Part shown: piece by piece, positions 53,522-63,186 of the stretch | Numbering within the stretch: position 1 is the stretch's first letter | How the letters are laid out: each line of letters opens with the position of its first letter | NCBI RefSeq assembly: GCF_000586475.1 | Contig: NZ_BAWJ01000014.1 | Coordinates: 41,581 to 105,580 of the forward strand | Length of the DNA stretch: 64,000 nt | DNA from: Psychrobacter sp. JCM 18903 | GTDB taxonomy: Bacteria; Pseudomonadota; Gammaproteobacteria; Pseudomonadales; Moraxellaceae | Reading direction: 5' to 3' | Notes under the pieces: generated by a model | Told to the model about the DNA's origin: nothing | What the model saw: only the letters and a program-made list of their open reading frames with translations | Databases searched by the model: none | Position numbers and translations under genes: made by a program

Positions 53522-54401
53522 GTAATGAGTCTCGTAAATGTGCAACGAGCAGTTTTAACTTTTGATCCGGTTGTCTGGCCTTAGGATAAACCGCATATAG
53601 CCCCAGCTTCTTGCTGGTAAAACATTGTAAAATCTGCGTGAGTGTATTTTTCTGTATTTCCTCATAGATCAACACTTGTGGTAAAAAAGCGATACCTAAA
53701 TCGCTAAGCGCGGCTTGTTTAATTGCACTCAGATGATTGCTATAAAACCGACCATAGACAGATATTAATTGCTCTTTGCCGTCCATATATAGCGGCCATG
53801 TATTGTTAGCCGTATTATCAAACTTATAAACTAAGCACTCATGATTCTGTAACTGTTCAGGAGTTTGAGGCGTACCATATTGCTTTAAATAGGCTGGAGT
53901 CGCGCATATAATCCACTGACTATCTATAAGGCGCCTTGCAATGAGTGAAGAATCTTCAAGCACAGCGGTCCTTAGTGCCAAATCAAATCCTTCCTCTATC
54001 AAGTCAACCAATCGATTGGTAATTTGTAACTCTACTGATACTTCAGGGTGTTGTTTACAAAATTCGGCAATAGATTCGCTAAATATGAAATTCGCAGAGA
54101 CCACAGGCATGGTTATACGTATATGGCCTTTCATATCTTCGCCGTAACCCGTGACAGCATTTTCAGCTTCTTGAAAGGCGGATTTAGCAATTTTAGCTTT
54201 GTTATAAAGCGCCCTGCCTGCATCGGTTAAGCTCAACTTTCTAGTGGTTCTATAAAGCAGTTGTGTATTTAAGTTCTCTTCTAATCTCGCAATGCGCTTG
54301 CTCACTACTGAGTTCGTCAATGATAATTTTTCAGCGACTCTAGAAAATGACCCTTCTTCAACAACTTGAACGAATAAAATCATGTCGTCAGCTTTGGTCA
54401 C
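53496..54401 (-). CDS. LysR-family regulator next to the lactate genes
   Basis: 301 residues. The winged helix is DDMILFVQVVEEGSFSRVAE followed by LSLTNSVVSKRIARLEENLNTQLLYRTTRKLSLTDAG (positions 54336-54225). The effector domain includes SSLIARRLIDSQWIICATPAYL. It belongs to the DsdC/AaeR-like LysR group (CrgA-like end). It is divergent from lctP with a 294-base gap, so it probably controls lactate uptake and oxidation. Most lactate operons use a GntR-type regulator (LldR), so this would be a different control. Confidence 0.88.
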   Translation of the reverse strand: MTKADDMILFVQVVEEGSFSRVAEKLSLTNSVVSKRIARLEENLNTQLLYRTTRKLSLTDAGRALYNKAKIAKSAFQEAENAVTGYGEDMKGHIRITMPVVSANFIFSESIAEFCKQHPEVSVELQITNRLVDLIEEGFDLALRTAVLEDSSLIARRLIDSQWIICATPAYLKQYGTPQTPEQLQNHECLVYKFDNTANNTWPLYMDGKEQLISVYGRFYSNHLSAIKQAALSDLGIAFLPQVLIYEEIQKNTLTQILQCFTSKKLGLYAVYPKARQPDQKLKLLVAHLRDSLHQKQAYYC

Positions 54402-54695
54402 ACTTGTTCTCCAATTGCAGTAATGTGTTTCTGATTATATCAAAAAAGGAAAATAATATTGTCCATTGATGCAATATATCAATGAATTAACAAGGCGTAG
54501 ACTATTTCAGGGCATTTTTAACATTGGGACATAAACTGTCGCAAGTCGTGCTCGGCTTTTTCTGCAAGACAGCTTTAGTAAATAAGCAGTCCCTATTTGT
54601 GAATATTTAATACAACTTAGTCATCATAGATTCGTCAAAATAAAGGCTTCGATGACTTGGTTCAAGGAAGATCACACAATCAAAAGGATGTAATT

Positions 54696-56402
54696 TTGAA
54701 TCAAACAATATATGGGCTTTTGGCATTACTGCCAATCGTTCTCTGTGGTATTTTTCTGATAGGTTTGCAATGGTCAGCTAAAAAAACAATGCCTATCATT
54801 TTAGTGGTTACCGCTGCGCTTGCCATTTTTATATGGGATATGACGCTTAACCGAGTGTCATCATCTATTATTCAGGGTTTGGTCATTACGGTTTCGGTAT
54901 TGTGGATAGTCTTTGGTGCTATTTTTTTGTTGAATACATTGAAACATACTGGTGCAATCGCCGTTATCCGTGCTGGGTTTACCAATGTGTCGCCAGATAG
55001 ACGTGTGCAAGCCATTATTATTGCATGGTGCTTTGGTTGCTTTCTTGAGGGCGCCTCTGGTTTTGGTACAGCTGCCGCTATTGCAGCGCCTTTGCTGGTG
55101 GCAGTAGGGTTTCCGGCGCTGGGTGCGGTGTTGATGGGAATGATGATACAAAGTACACCTGTATCATTTGGTGCGGTCGGTACGCCTATTGTGATAGGGG
55201 TAAATGATGGGTTAGATAAAGCTGCCATTAGCGCTCAACTGGCACAAGAAGGAGTACAGTGGAGCGAATTCTTACAACTGATTACCAGTCAAGTCGCCAT
55301 TATTCACGGTGTCATTGGTACGTTTATGCCACTTTTTATGGTGATGATGCTCACTCGCTTCTTTGGTAAAAACAAAAGCTGGCGGGAAGGCTTTGCGATT
55401 TGGCCGTTTGCGATTTTTGCAGGCTTGGCATTTACAATCCCTTATATGATAACTGGTGTTTTTTTAGGGCCAGAGTTTCCGTCACTGGTCGGTGGCTTGG
55501 TCAGTATTACTATCGTTGTTAATGCTGCTAAAAGAGGGTTTTTGGTGCCAAAAACCACATGGGATTTTGAACCGCAAAAAAACTGGCCGAGTGAATGGCT
55601 TGGTAAGTTAGTGGTCAGTAAAGAAGATATTACGCTGACCTTGAGTGATAAGAAGATGTCCACCCTTATGGCGTGGTTCCCTTATTTACTGGTTGCCCTT
55701 TTACTGGTGTTTTCAAGAGTATTTACAGGCTTTCAGTCTTTACTTAACAGTGTGGCAGTAGACCTAACCTCGATTTTAGGTGAGACAGATATCAGTGCCA
55801 GTTTTAGTCCTTTATACTTACCAGGCGGCTTGTTACTAATTAGTGCTTTGATTGCCGCCGCTTTTCAAACCAAAAAACCAGGCAGCGCCCTAAACAGTGC
55901 CTTTAAAGAATCAGGCAAGACTGTACTAGGGGCTGGGTTTGTACTTATTTTTACGATTCCAATGGTTAGAATTTTTATTAATTCAGGCATAAACTTATCA
56001 GATGTGGCGAGTATGCCAGTCGCCAGTGCAGAGTTGTTTTCAGGTACTTTTGGCAATGTTTTTCCATTGATTAGTGCAACCATTGGTGCTTTAGGTGCAT
56101 TTATCGCAGGCTCTAATACCGTATCTAATATGATGTTCAGTCAATTCCAATATGAAGCCGCCATGAGCTTACATATTTCACCTTCTCTAATCATCGCGGC
56201 GCAAGCGGTTGGTGCCGCAGCTGGTAATATGGTTGCCATACATAACGTGGTGGCTGCATCAGCAACGGTGGGTTTACTTGGTATGGAGGGCGCCACACTT
56301 AGGCGTACTATTTTACCCACCATATACTATGTGTTGTTCTGTGGCATCATCGTCATGGCCGCCATTTACATTTTTGGTTTTCAAGGGCCCTTGGCATCAT
56401 GA
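54696..56402 (+). CDS. lctP: L-lactate permease
   Basis: About 568 residues with 12-14 membrane helices. LctP family blocks are CFGCFLEGASGFGTAAAIAAP, SFGAVGTPIVIGV, and the late GSNTVSNMMFSQFQYE and MVAIHNVVAA. The TTG at 54696 is chosen because aaagga lies 7 nt upstream; the open frame before it has no other start. It imports lactate with protons. It overlaps dld by 4 nt (ATGA), giving translational coupling. Confidence 0.92.
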   Translation: MNQTIYGLLALLPIVLCGIFLIGLQWSAKKTMPIILVVTAALAIFIWDMTLNRVSSSIIQGLVITVSVLWIVFGAIFLLNTLKHTGAIAVIRAGFTNVSPDRRVQAIIIAWCFGCFLEGASGFGTAAAIAAPLLVAVGFPALGAVLMGMMIQSTPVSFGAVGTPIVIGVNDGLDKAAISAQLAQEGVQWSEFLQLITSQVAIIHGVIGTFMPLFMVMMLTRFFGKNKSWREGFAIWPFAIFAGLAFTIPYMITGVFLGPEFPSLVGGLVSITIVVNAAKRGFLVPKTTWDFEPQKNWPSEWLGKLVVSKEDITLTLSDKKMSTLMAWFPYLLVALLLVFSRVFTGFQSLLNSVAVDLTSILGETDISASFSPLYLPGGLLLISALIAAAFQTKKPGSALNSAFKESGKTVLGAGFVLIFTIPMVRIFINSGINLSDVASMPVASAELFSGTFGNVFPLISATIGALGAFIAGSNTVSNMMFSQFQYEAAMSLHISPSLIIAAQAVGAAAGNMVAIHNVVAASATVGLLGMEGATLRRTILPTIYYVLFCGIIVMAAIYIFGFQGPLAS

Positions 56403-58171
56403 GTGACACACCATTACAAGATAAGGAGCGTCATATATCTTCGTCAAATCACGCTTCTAAAGGCATGCTTAGTCCTGATCAGGTGTTAGATAAACTGACC
56501 AACTTGCTAGGCGCGAGTAATGTACAAGCTGATCCAGAGAAAAATGAGCACTATAGAATGGGGTGGCGCTCTGGTGGCGGCAGTGCCTTAGCGGTTTTGT
56601 TTCCGCAAACATTGCTGGAGATTTGGCGTAGCCTAGAAGTGTGCGTTGAAGGCGACTGCATCATTATCATGCAAGCGGCTAAGACAGGTCTGACTGAAGG
56701 ATCAACACCGAGCGGTAATGACTACGATAGACCCGTTGTGGTGATTAATACGCTTGCCATAAACCAGTTGTATTTGGTGAATGACAACGAGCAAGTGATT
56801 AGCTTGCCTGGGGCAACATTGCATCAGTTGCAAAGTCAGCTTAATGCTGTCAATAGAGCGCCTCACTCGGTCATCGGTTCCTCGACATTAGGAGCGTCTA
56901 TTATTGGTGGTATATCTAATAACTCTGGTGGGGCTTTGGTCAAAAGAGGCCCTGCCTATACCGAGCTTGCTGTGTTTGCCCAAATAAATGAACACGGTCA
57001 ACTGGTGCTAGTCAATCATCTAGACGTCGAGTTGGGTGACACGCCGGAAGAAATATTAACGAATTTGCAAAACGGTCATTTTGATAAAAAAGAATTACCT
57101 GACACGGGTAAGCTTGCATCTGACAGAGAGTATATCGTCAGAGTAAAAGAGGTTGATGCAAGCACGCCCAGTCGCTTTAATGCGGATAAGCGCAGACTGT
57201 ATGAAGCCAGTGGCTGCGCTGGCAAGCTTGCCGTGTTTGCAGTACGTCTTGACACTTATCCAATAGCGGCAAAAGAGCAAACTTTCTACATAGGCACCAA
57301 CAGTGTGAGTGAGCTTGCACTGCTCAGAAGACAGATCCTATCCCGCTTCGACAATATCCCTGAAGTGGGCGAGTATATGCATCGTGATATATTTGATGTC
57401 TCCGCTAAATACGGTAAAGACACGTTCTTGAGTATCAAGCATCTCGGTACAAATGCTTTACCTAGATTGTTTTCTATCAAAGGCGCTATGGATGCAAAGT
57501 TCCATAAATGGTCATGGATGCCAAAGCATTTTACTGACAAAGTCATGCAGTTTATCGCTACGCTATTCCCAAAGCATTTGCCCAAGCGCATGATGGAGTA
57601 CCGCAATCAATACGAGCATCACCTCATCATAAAAATGAGTGATGAAGGTATAGCCGAGGCACAGAATTTTCTGAAGATGTTTTTTGATGCGTCGGACACA
57701 GGCAATTATTTTGAATGTAGTCAGGAAGAATCAGAAAGCGCACTTTTAAATCGTTTTGCAGCAGCCGGTGCCGCATTACGCTATGAAATCATACATGAAA
57801 AAGAAGTCGGTGAGATATTAGCGCTGGATATTGCCATACCACGTAATGAGCTAGAGTGGCTTGAAAGCTTGCCTGAAGACATTGAAAAACACTTAGAGAT
57901 GAAGCTATATTACGGACATTTCTTTTGTTATGTGTTTCATCAAGACTATATTTTGAAGAAGGGCAGTGATGCCAAGCTTGTTAAAAAGATGATGTTAGAG
58001 TTGCTAAACGAACGCGGAGCCAAATATCCTGCTGAGCATAATGTCGGTCATTTATACGAAGCAGAACCTGATTTGCAAAACTTCTATAAAAGCCTAGACC
58101 CAACCAATAGCTTTAATCCGGGTATTGGTAAAATGTCGAAAACCAAACGTAACTGCTCGTGCTGTTTGTAA
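56399..58171 (+). CDS. dld: Quinone-dependent D-lactate dehydrogenase
   Basis: A 590-residue FAD enzyme of the inner-membrane face. The FAD-binding half has MGWRSGGGSALAV, TGLTEGSTPSG and IGSSTLGASIIGGISNNSGGALVKRGPAYTELA (positions about 56871-56970). The C-terminal membrane-binding half has SWMPKHFTD, HLIIKMSDEG and PAEHNVGHLY, as in E. coli Dld. It passes electrons from D-lactate to quinone. It overlaps lctP by 4 nt and precedes lldD. Confidence 0.93.
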   Translation: MSDTPLQDKERHISSSNHASKGMLSPDQVLDKLTNLLGASNVQADPEKNEHYRMGWRSGGGSALAVLFPQTLLEIWRSLEVCVEGDCIIIMQAAKTGLTEGSTPSGNDYDRPVVVINTLAINQLYLVNDNEQVISLPGATLHQLQSQLNAVNRAPHSVIGSSTLGASIIGGISNNSGGALVKRGPAYTELAVFAQINEHGQLVLVNHLDVELGDTPEEILTNLQNGHFDKKELPDTGKLASDREYIVRVKEVDASTPSRFNADKRRLYEASGCAGKLAVFAVRLDTYPIAAKEQTFYIGTNSVSELALLRRQILSRFDNIPEVGEYMHRDIFDVSAKYGKDTFLSIKHLGTNALPRLFSIKGAMDAKFHKWSWMPKHFTDKVMQFIATLFPKHLPKRMMEYRNQYEHHLIIKMSDEGIAEAQNFLKMFFDASDTGNYFECSQEESESALLNRFAAAGAALRYEIIHEKEVGEILALDIAIPRNELEWLESLPEDIEKHLEMKLYYGHFFCYVFHQDYILKKGSDAKLVKKMMLELLNERGAKYPAEHNVGHLYEAEPDLQNFYKSLDPTNSFNPGIGKMSKTKRNCSCCL

Positions 58172-58298
58172 TAGGCAGTTTGGGCTAAGCTTGCTGCTTC
58201 AAAAACAAGCCAATTGCATCCATCGTTTAGCACTAATCAATAAATAATTAGAGATTCAAAAATATTACATAGATATCTAACAGAATAAGGGCAAGCGT

Positions 58299-59440
58299 AT
58301 GATTATTTCATCTCCAAACGACTACAGGCTGCTGCCAAGCGCCGACTGCCACCATTTCTATTTCATTACATAGATGGCGGTGCTTATGAGGAATATACCT
58401 TAAAACATAATGTTGAAGATTTATCAAAAATTGCCCTTAGACAACGTGTACTGAATGATATGTCACAGCTTAGTCTTGAGACGCAGTTATTTAATGAAAC
58501 TCTGTCTATGCCTGTCGCGTTGTCACCCGTGGGTCTGACAGGTATGTATGCACGTCGCGGAGAAGTGCAGGCCGCTATGGCAGCCGATCAAAAAGGCATT
58601 CCGTTTACCATGTCGACGGTTTCGGTTTGTCCGATTGAAGAAGTAGCGCCTAAAATTAACCGTCCAATGTGGTTTCAGCTTTACGTATTAAAGGACCGAG
58701 GTTTTATGAAAAATGCCTTGGAGCGTGCCAAAGCGGCGGGGTGTTCGACCTTGGTTTTTACGGTAGATATGCCAGTACCAGGGGCACGCTACCGAGATAT
58801 GCACTCCGGTATGAGCGGTAAAAATGCCGCTATGCGCCGTTACTTCCAGTCTATGACACATCCGCAATGGGCATGGGATGTAGGACTAAATGGCCGTCCG
58901 CACGATCTGGGTAATATCTCTACTTATTTAGGCAAGACAACAGGATTGGAAGACTATATAGGCTGGCTAGGTAATAACTTTGACCCCTCTATTTCTTGGA
59001 AAGATTTAGATTGGATTCGCGAGTACTGGGACGGACCTATGGTCATCAAAGGTATTTTGGACCCAGAAGATGCCAAAGATGCGGTGCGTTTTGGGGCAGA
59101 CGGCATAGTCGTATCCAATCATGGTGGGCGACAACTGGACGGTGTTTTATCCAGTGCACGGGCGCTGCCTCCTATTGCTGATGCGGTTAAAGGAGAGATT
59201 AAAATCTTAGCTGACTCTGGCATACGCAATGGCTTAGATATTGTGCGTATGTTGGCTTTGGGCGCTGATATTTGCATGCTAGGGCGCGCTTTTATTTATG
59301 CTTTAGCAGCGGATGGCGGTGCAGGGGTAAGCAATTTGTTAGAACTGCTAGATAAAGAAATACGCGTCGCAATGACCTTGACTGGTGCCAAAACGATTGT
59401 TGATATTAATTCTGACTGTTTGGTAAAACTGGATAATTAA
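58299..59440 (+). CDS. lldD: L-lactate dehydrogenase (FMN, quinone-dependent), one frame break
   Basis: It oxidises L-lactate to pyruvate. The start MIISS, then (across a one-base loss near 58320) [26 protein letters not shown], match LldD. The FMN/catalytic regions are [39 protein letters not shown], the catalytic His in [14 protein letters not shown], and [17 protein letters not shown]. About 380 residues. Last gene of the lactate unit, 127 nt after dld. Confidence 0.93.
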
Positions 59441-59568
59441 ACCGAGGCTATAGAGTTTGTCAGTACACGAAGTGAGCTATTGCAAATAAGATACCGGAGC
59501 TTAGAAGCCGTCGGCTTGGTCGTTGAACACAAGCGCGAGGTTGCAGAAATTCCAATATATAGGCTACC

Positions 59569-59635
59569 AACAATCGAATGTTAGGGTGTTTTGGTTGTTA
59601 TGTGATGACTGGGAATGAGATGCTATGTAAAGGGC
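59569..59635. repeat. Imperfect direct repeat, copy 1 (integrase 3' side)
   Basis: It starts aacaatcgaatgttag and contains gggaatgag. It matches a similar segment at 61742-61807 at roughly 70 percent with one gap. The pair brackets the integrase gene. Confidence 0.45.
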
Positions 59636-59702
59636 TTATTGTGCATTGTGAATGCTAATAGGTATATTATTGTTGAGCGATAACCACAACTTAAAGCAAT
59701 CA

Positions 59703-60971
59703 TTACGTTGAACCCCTGAGCTTATCTATATAATCAGCCCAATCTTGCATCATTAGCACTCTGGTATCAATTTCATCTAATCGGTTATAAGCGCCGCCAT
59801 GCGTATCCTTTATTCGATGTCCTAATTGCAGCTCAGTCACGATATCTGAATAACGCAGCTCAGGTTGTTCCATTAGTAGAGTTTTCGCTGATGCTCGAAA
59901 TCCATGAGCGCATTGAACATCCTTATATCCAAGCCTATGAAATATTTGCACTAGCGTTGCTTTACTAATATAAGGATTGCTCGAGGCGCGTATCGATGCA
60001 AATACGTGTTCTTTGTGACCTGTGATTGCTTGTATTTTTCGTAAGCGCTCAATTACTTGAGTGGCTAGTGGTACAACTAAGTGCGATACCATGTCATCAC
60101 GACCTTCGCCTTTTGTTGGGGAAAACTCCCATAGCTTATTATCCCAATCTATATCTTGCCAACGCATAGACCGCAAATCGATACTACGCACAAAGACATA
60201 CGGTAGTAAATTCATCGCTTCTAATGTGGTTTTACTTGCCCCTTTGAAATTGGACATATCGTTCAGGAGGGTGGCAAACTGATCAGGCTTGGTAATGGCT
60301 GGTAAGTGGTTGCCTGAACTGGCAGGTGCGAGCTCGCCACGTGTATCAATAGCTACATTTCTATCGCATAATCCTCTTGCGACAGCAAATGAGAAGACTT
60401 TTTCAGTATAAAGCCGAGTGCTGGCACCAACGAAGGTTGCTTGATTTTCATTGTTTTGAATCGCCTCACATACACTCAATATCATCTCGCTTGTGATATC
60501 GTTCATTCTTAAGTCGCCAATTTCTTGGCACATATATCCTAGACACAAATCCCAAAATTTAAGGGTTGAGTCACTAAACGCGCGCTTTCTAGATTTACTA
60601 TGGTGACGACTTGACGTTTTGTGATCTCGCCACGCTTGTGTGATTTCAGAAAATGTGGCGTTCTTTAGATGAGCATACCTATTGACTTGTTCTTTTTTAT
60701 GAATGGCTTTAGGGTCGGAGCCTTGTGCGACCGTGCTAAGTATAGTTTCTGCTTTATACTTAGCTTCATATAGACTGATATCTTCGACCTTACCTAGCAT
60801 TATTCTAGGGCGCTTGCCATCGATATGCGGATGAGCGTACCGTAAGTAGTATTCCTTTTTACCATTTGGATAAATACGAATACTTAAACCCGCGATACCT
60901 GAGACACTGACCGAGTAATCTTTATCTCGGCATTCAAGTTTATTGATATCATTTAAATTATCGACAGCCAT
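59703..60971 (-). CDS. Tyrosine recombinase (phage/island integrase)
   Basis: About 422 residues. The N-terminal arm-binding domain (LSIRIYPNGKKEYYLRY, RIMLGKVEDISLYEAK) is of the DUF4102 type. The core region is about residues 110-200. The catalytic set is Arg in RSIDLRSMRW, His-x-x-Arg in AHGFRASAKTLL, His in QLGHRIKD, and the Tyr nucleophile in GGAYNR. The ATG at 60971 (MAVDN) is preferred to 60980. It looks intact. No cargo genes or clear att core are seen, so it may be the last part of a decayed island inserted after lldD. Confidence 0.88.
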   Translation of the reverse strand: MAVDNLNDINKLECRDKDYSVSVSGIAGLSIRIYPNGKKEYYLRYAHPHIDGKRPRIMLGKVEDISLYEAKYKAETILSTVAQGSDPKAIHKKEQVNRYAHLKNATFSEITQAWRDHKTSSRHHSKSRKRAFSDSTLKFWDLCLGYMCQEIGDLRMNDITSEMILSVCEAIQNNENQATFVGASTRLYTEKVFSFAVARGLCDRNVAIDTRGELAPASSGNHLPAITKPDQFATLLNDMSNFKGASKTTLEAMNLLPYVFVRSIDLRSMRWQDIDWDNKLWEFSPTKGEGRDDMVSHLVVPLATQVIERLRKIQAITGHKEHVFASIRASSNPYISKATLVQIFHRLGYKDVQCAHGFRASAKTLLMEQPELRYSDIVTELQLGHRIKDTHGGAYNRLDEIDTRVLMMQDWADYIDKLRGST

Positions 60972-61189
60972 GATGTACATCCGTCAGCTTTATAAGCTAG
61001 GTAAATTGTGAGTGTTAATCTATTATCTCTATACTTAGATTTAGATTTAGATCAATCTTTGCGCACGTTTTATGAGTCCTGAAAAGCGTCTTCTGGGAAA
61101 CGTAGATAGCTATTGGACACTAACATGGACACTGTTATTCATTAATGAGTTTACAGAACCCTTTAAATATAAGGTTGTATAGCGTAATC

Positions 61190-61212
61190 ATCCCCAACCT
61201 TCACTTGGGGAT
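61190..61212. repeat. Short hairpin upstream of the integrase
   Basis: Perfect 8-base arms atccccaa / ttggggat with a 7-base loop, not followed by a T-run. Possibly a recombinase or Xis site, or a folded RNA element. No further support. Confidence 0.35.
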
Positions 61213-61741
61213 AATTATAGTATAACGACTGAAGGAAGGGTAGGCTATGCGTTTATTGAGCTGTAGCTTATTATTACTGGTTATTTTGGTCAAATAATTG
61301 GAGTTAATATAAGATGAATGCTTTGCCTAGCATTTGATTGAGCATATTTTCGACAAAAACCATGCTCCTGTACGTGCACAGAATACAAAAATTAGGGGCA
61401 TAGTACTGTTCTGTGCAAATTTGGCGGTTGTTAACTCAGTGCTTTAGATTGAATTATATTACGCATAGTGAGTGGGTTTTTGATAACTTAAAACAAAAAG
61501 TATTACAGCTTAGTTGGTCATGATACTTGCCACTATAAGGCAGATATAACCAGACTTGCAGACAGGTTAAGTAAGAGTATTGTAAGATCATACATGCGCT
61601 ATTAGAACTGGTATGAAGTAACAGAAAATCAAAAGAGTTATGATTTTTGAGCTAAGCTAATAATCCATAGGTAGTGATATCTTTATATGCCTAACGTATT
61701 GCAAAAGCATTCGTACCAAAGAGCCAGATGATTAAGATGCT

Positions 61742-61807
61742 AACAATTGAATGATAGTGAATTTTGCTGTTGGATGATGATTAGGAATGAGGAATTGGAT
61801 AAAGTGC
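61742..61807. repeat. Imperfect direct repeat, copy 2 (integrase 5' side)
   Basis: It starts aacaattgaatgatag and contains taggaatgag. It is the partner of 59569-59635 in the same orientation. The two are diverged, so they are either old att-like ends or members of a dispersed intergenic repeat. Confidence 0.45.
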
Positions 61808-62814
61808 TGATTGGCTATTCTGGCAGATGTAGCCAGTAGGATGGTGACACATAGAACGAACTCATCAAACAGTTTAGCTTTAAAGCTTCGATGATCGATA
61901 AAGAAGATTTAGTTAAGGTTTACCATAGTGATGATTGCAATACATTTGAAACGGTTATTAACTAAACTAACTAGTTGTTTATGATACATAACATAACCCC
62001 ATGAATTTACTATCAGATACTTCTTATTTAACATATGCGTACCTAAAGCTAGGTTCACAATAAAATAGGAATGATTAACTAATAAAAACAATGCTCTACA
62101 GTTAGGAAGAAAATTAATGGTTCATGAACCTTAATATTTAACTTAAACCAATCACCTCTCCTCATTTCATTTCAATTTCTCTTTTTCAGCTATTCTTAAC
62201 TTCCCTCTAGCTTGTTTAATTTATTCAGCGGGCAATATCGACAGCTGCACCCGATAGTGCATTAAAGGCAGTGTTCACTGATCGCGGCTTGGCAGAAAAC
62301 TCACTAAAAAATATTCGCATTTGCATTGGTAATGCTTGGATTTAAAAGGCTGTTTAATGATTGCTTGTCACTGCCTTTTCAAAATCAACAGGATCGTTGG
62401 CGCTATCACTATCAAGCGCATTTAGCATGCAGTAATGATAAATTTCTTAGACAGGGGTAACTCTATAAGTTAACTACTAAAATTTCTGCAAAGTCAGCGC
62501 TTTAGTTTTGAGCTGCTTGCACTTTGGTTGTCGATTCCAGTTTTTTTAATAACCAATTTCGCTTATAGGATAGCGTAGTGGCATCTTTACTTCCCCATAT
62601 CAAAGGCCAGCATGGTAGTGGGAGCGGCTAACGAATTAGGGAGACTGAAGGCGTGTCAGACAATGGCATTAAACTATCGTTTTAAGTTTCATGGTTTGAT
62701 TCAGATTGTGTATGACTGTTGGTATTCTTAGGTGACTAAATCTCAAATTTAAGCACTGCTAAACTTGAACTTTAATGACTTAGTACACACATCAGTAAGT
62801 CTATTTATCAATCT

Positions 62815-62828
62815 ATAGGTATACCTAT
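62815..62828. promoter_or_regulatory. 14-base palindrome overlapping a start codon
   Basis: ataggtatacctat is a perfect palindrome. It contains the ribosome site (aggt) and runs into the ATG at 62827. It could be an operator or a hairpin controlling translation of the small ORF, or chance. Confidence 0.35.
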
Positions 62829-63159
62829 GTCTAAGCTAAGCCGAGAAAGCGTAGCAGAGTTTGCAGCAATACATGTAGTTATGCATGAAGCTTCCCGAGA
62901 TAGCGCTGTGCAAGAAGTTATAAATAACGATGCAATACTTCAAGATGAAGAGCCTAGAGTCTTAGCTGAACACGGTCTTAACGGGGATTCTGGTGTAGAC
63001 ATTGAAGCGCTTACCGATACTTCAGAATACGCTCAACCAATAATGCCTGACGATCTTAAGAAAAAACGCCAAATTATGGCTGTTAGAAAAGAGTTATTGG
63101 GTGATGGTACTATTGATAAATTTTACGTTGATGATGTTGTGTACGAGCGCCTTAAGTAA
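62827..63159 (+). CDS. Small hypothetical protein
   Basis: 110 residues, acidic and helical, starting MSKLSRESVAEFAAIHVVMHEA. No domain, signal peptide or membrane segment recognised. The C-terminus is more basic in part (DDLKKKRQIMAVRKEL). It lies alone between a decayed region and an IS element. Codon use looks like a real gene. Function unknown. Confidence 0.5.
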   Translation: MSKLSRESVAEFAAIHVVMHEASRDSAVQEVINNDAILQDEEPRVLAEHGLNGDSGVDIEALTDTSEYAQPIMPDDLKKKRQIMAVRKELLGDGTIDKFYVDDVVYERLK

Positions 63160-63186
63160 TTAACTATACTATTTATTTGATTAAGT

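Larger units (their letters stand above)
60972..62826. other. Long region without convincing genes
   Basis: About 1.85 kb with stops in all frames and low coding character. It holds the hairpin at 61190-61212, repeat copy 2 at 61742-61807 and several short open stretches. One minus-strand tail near 62225-62310 reads SEFSAKPRSVNTAFNALSG and then a stop, which looks like a gene relic I cannot name. Consistent with a decayed insertion. Confidence 0.5.
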
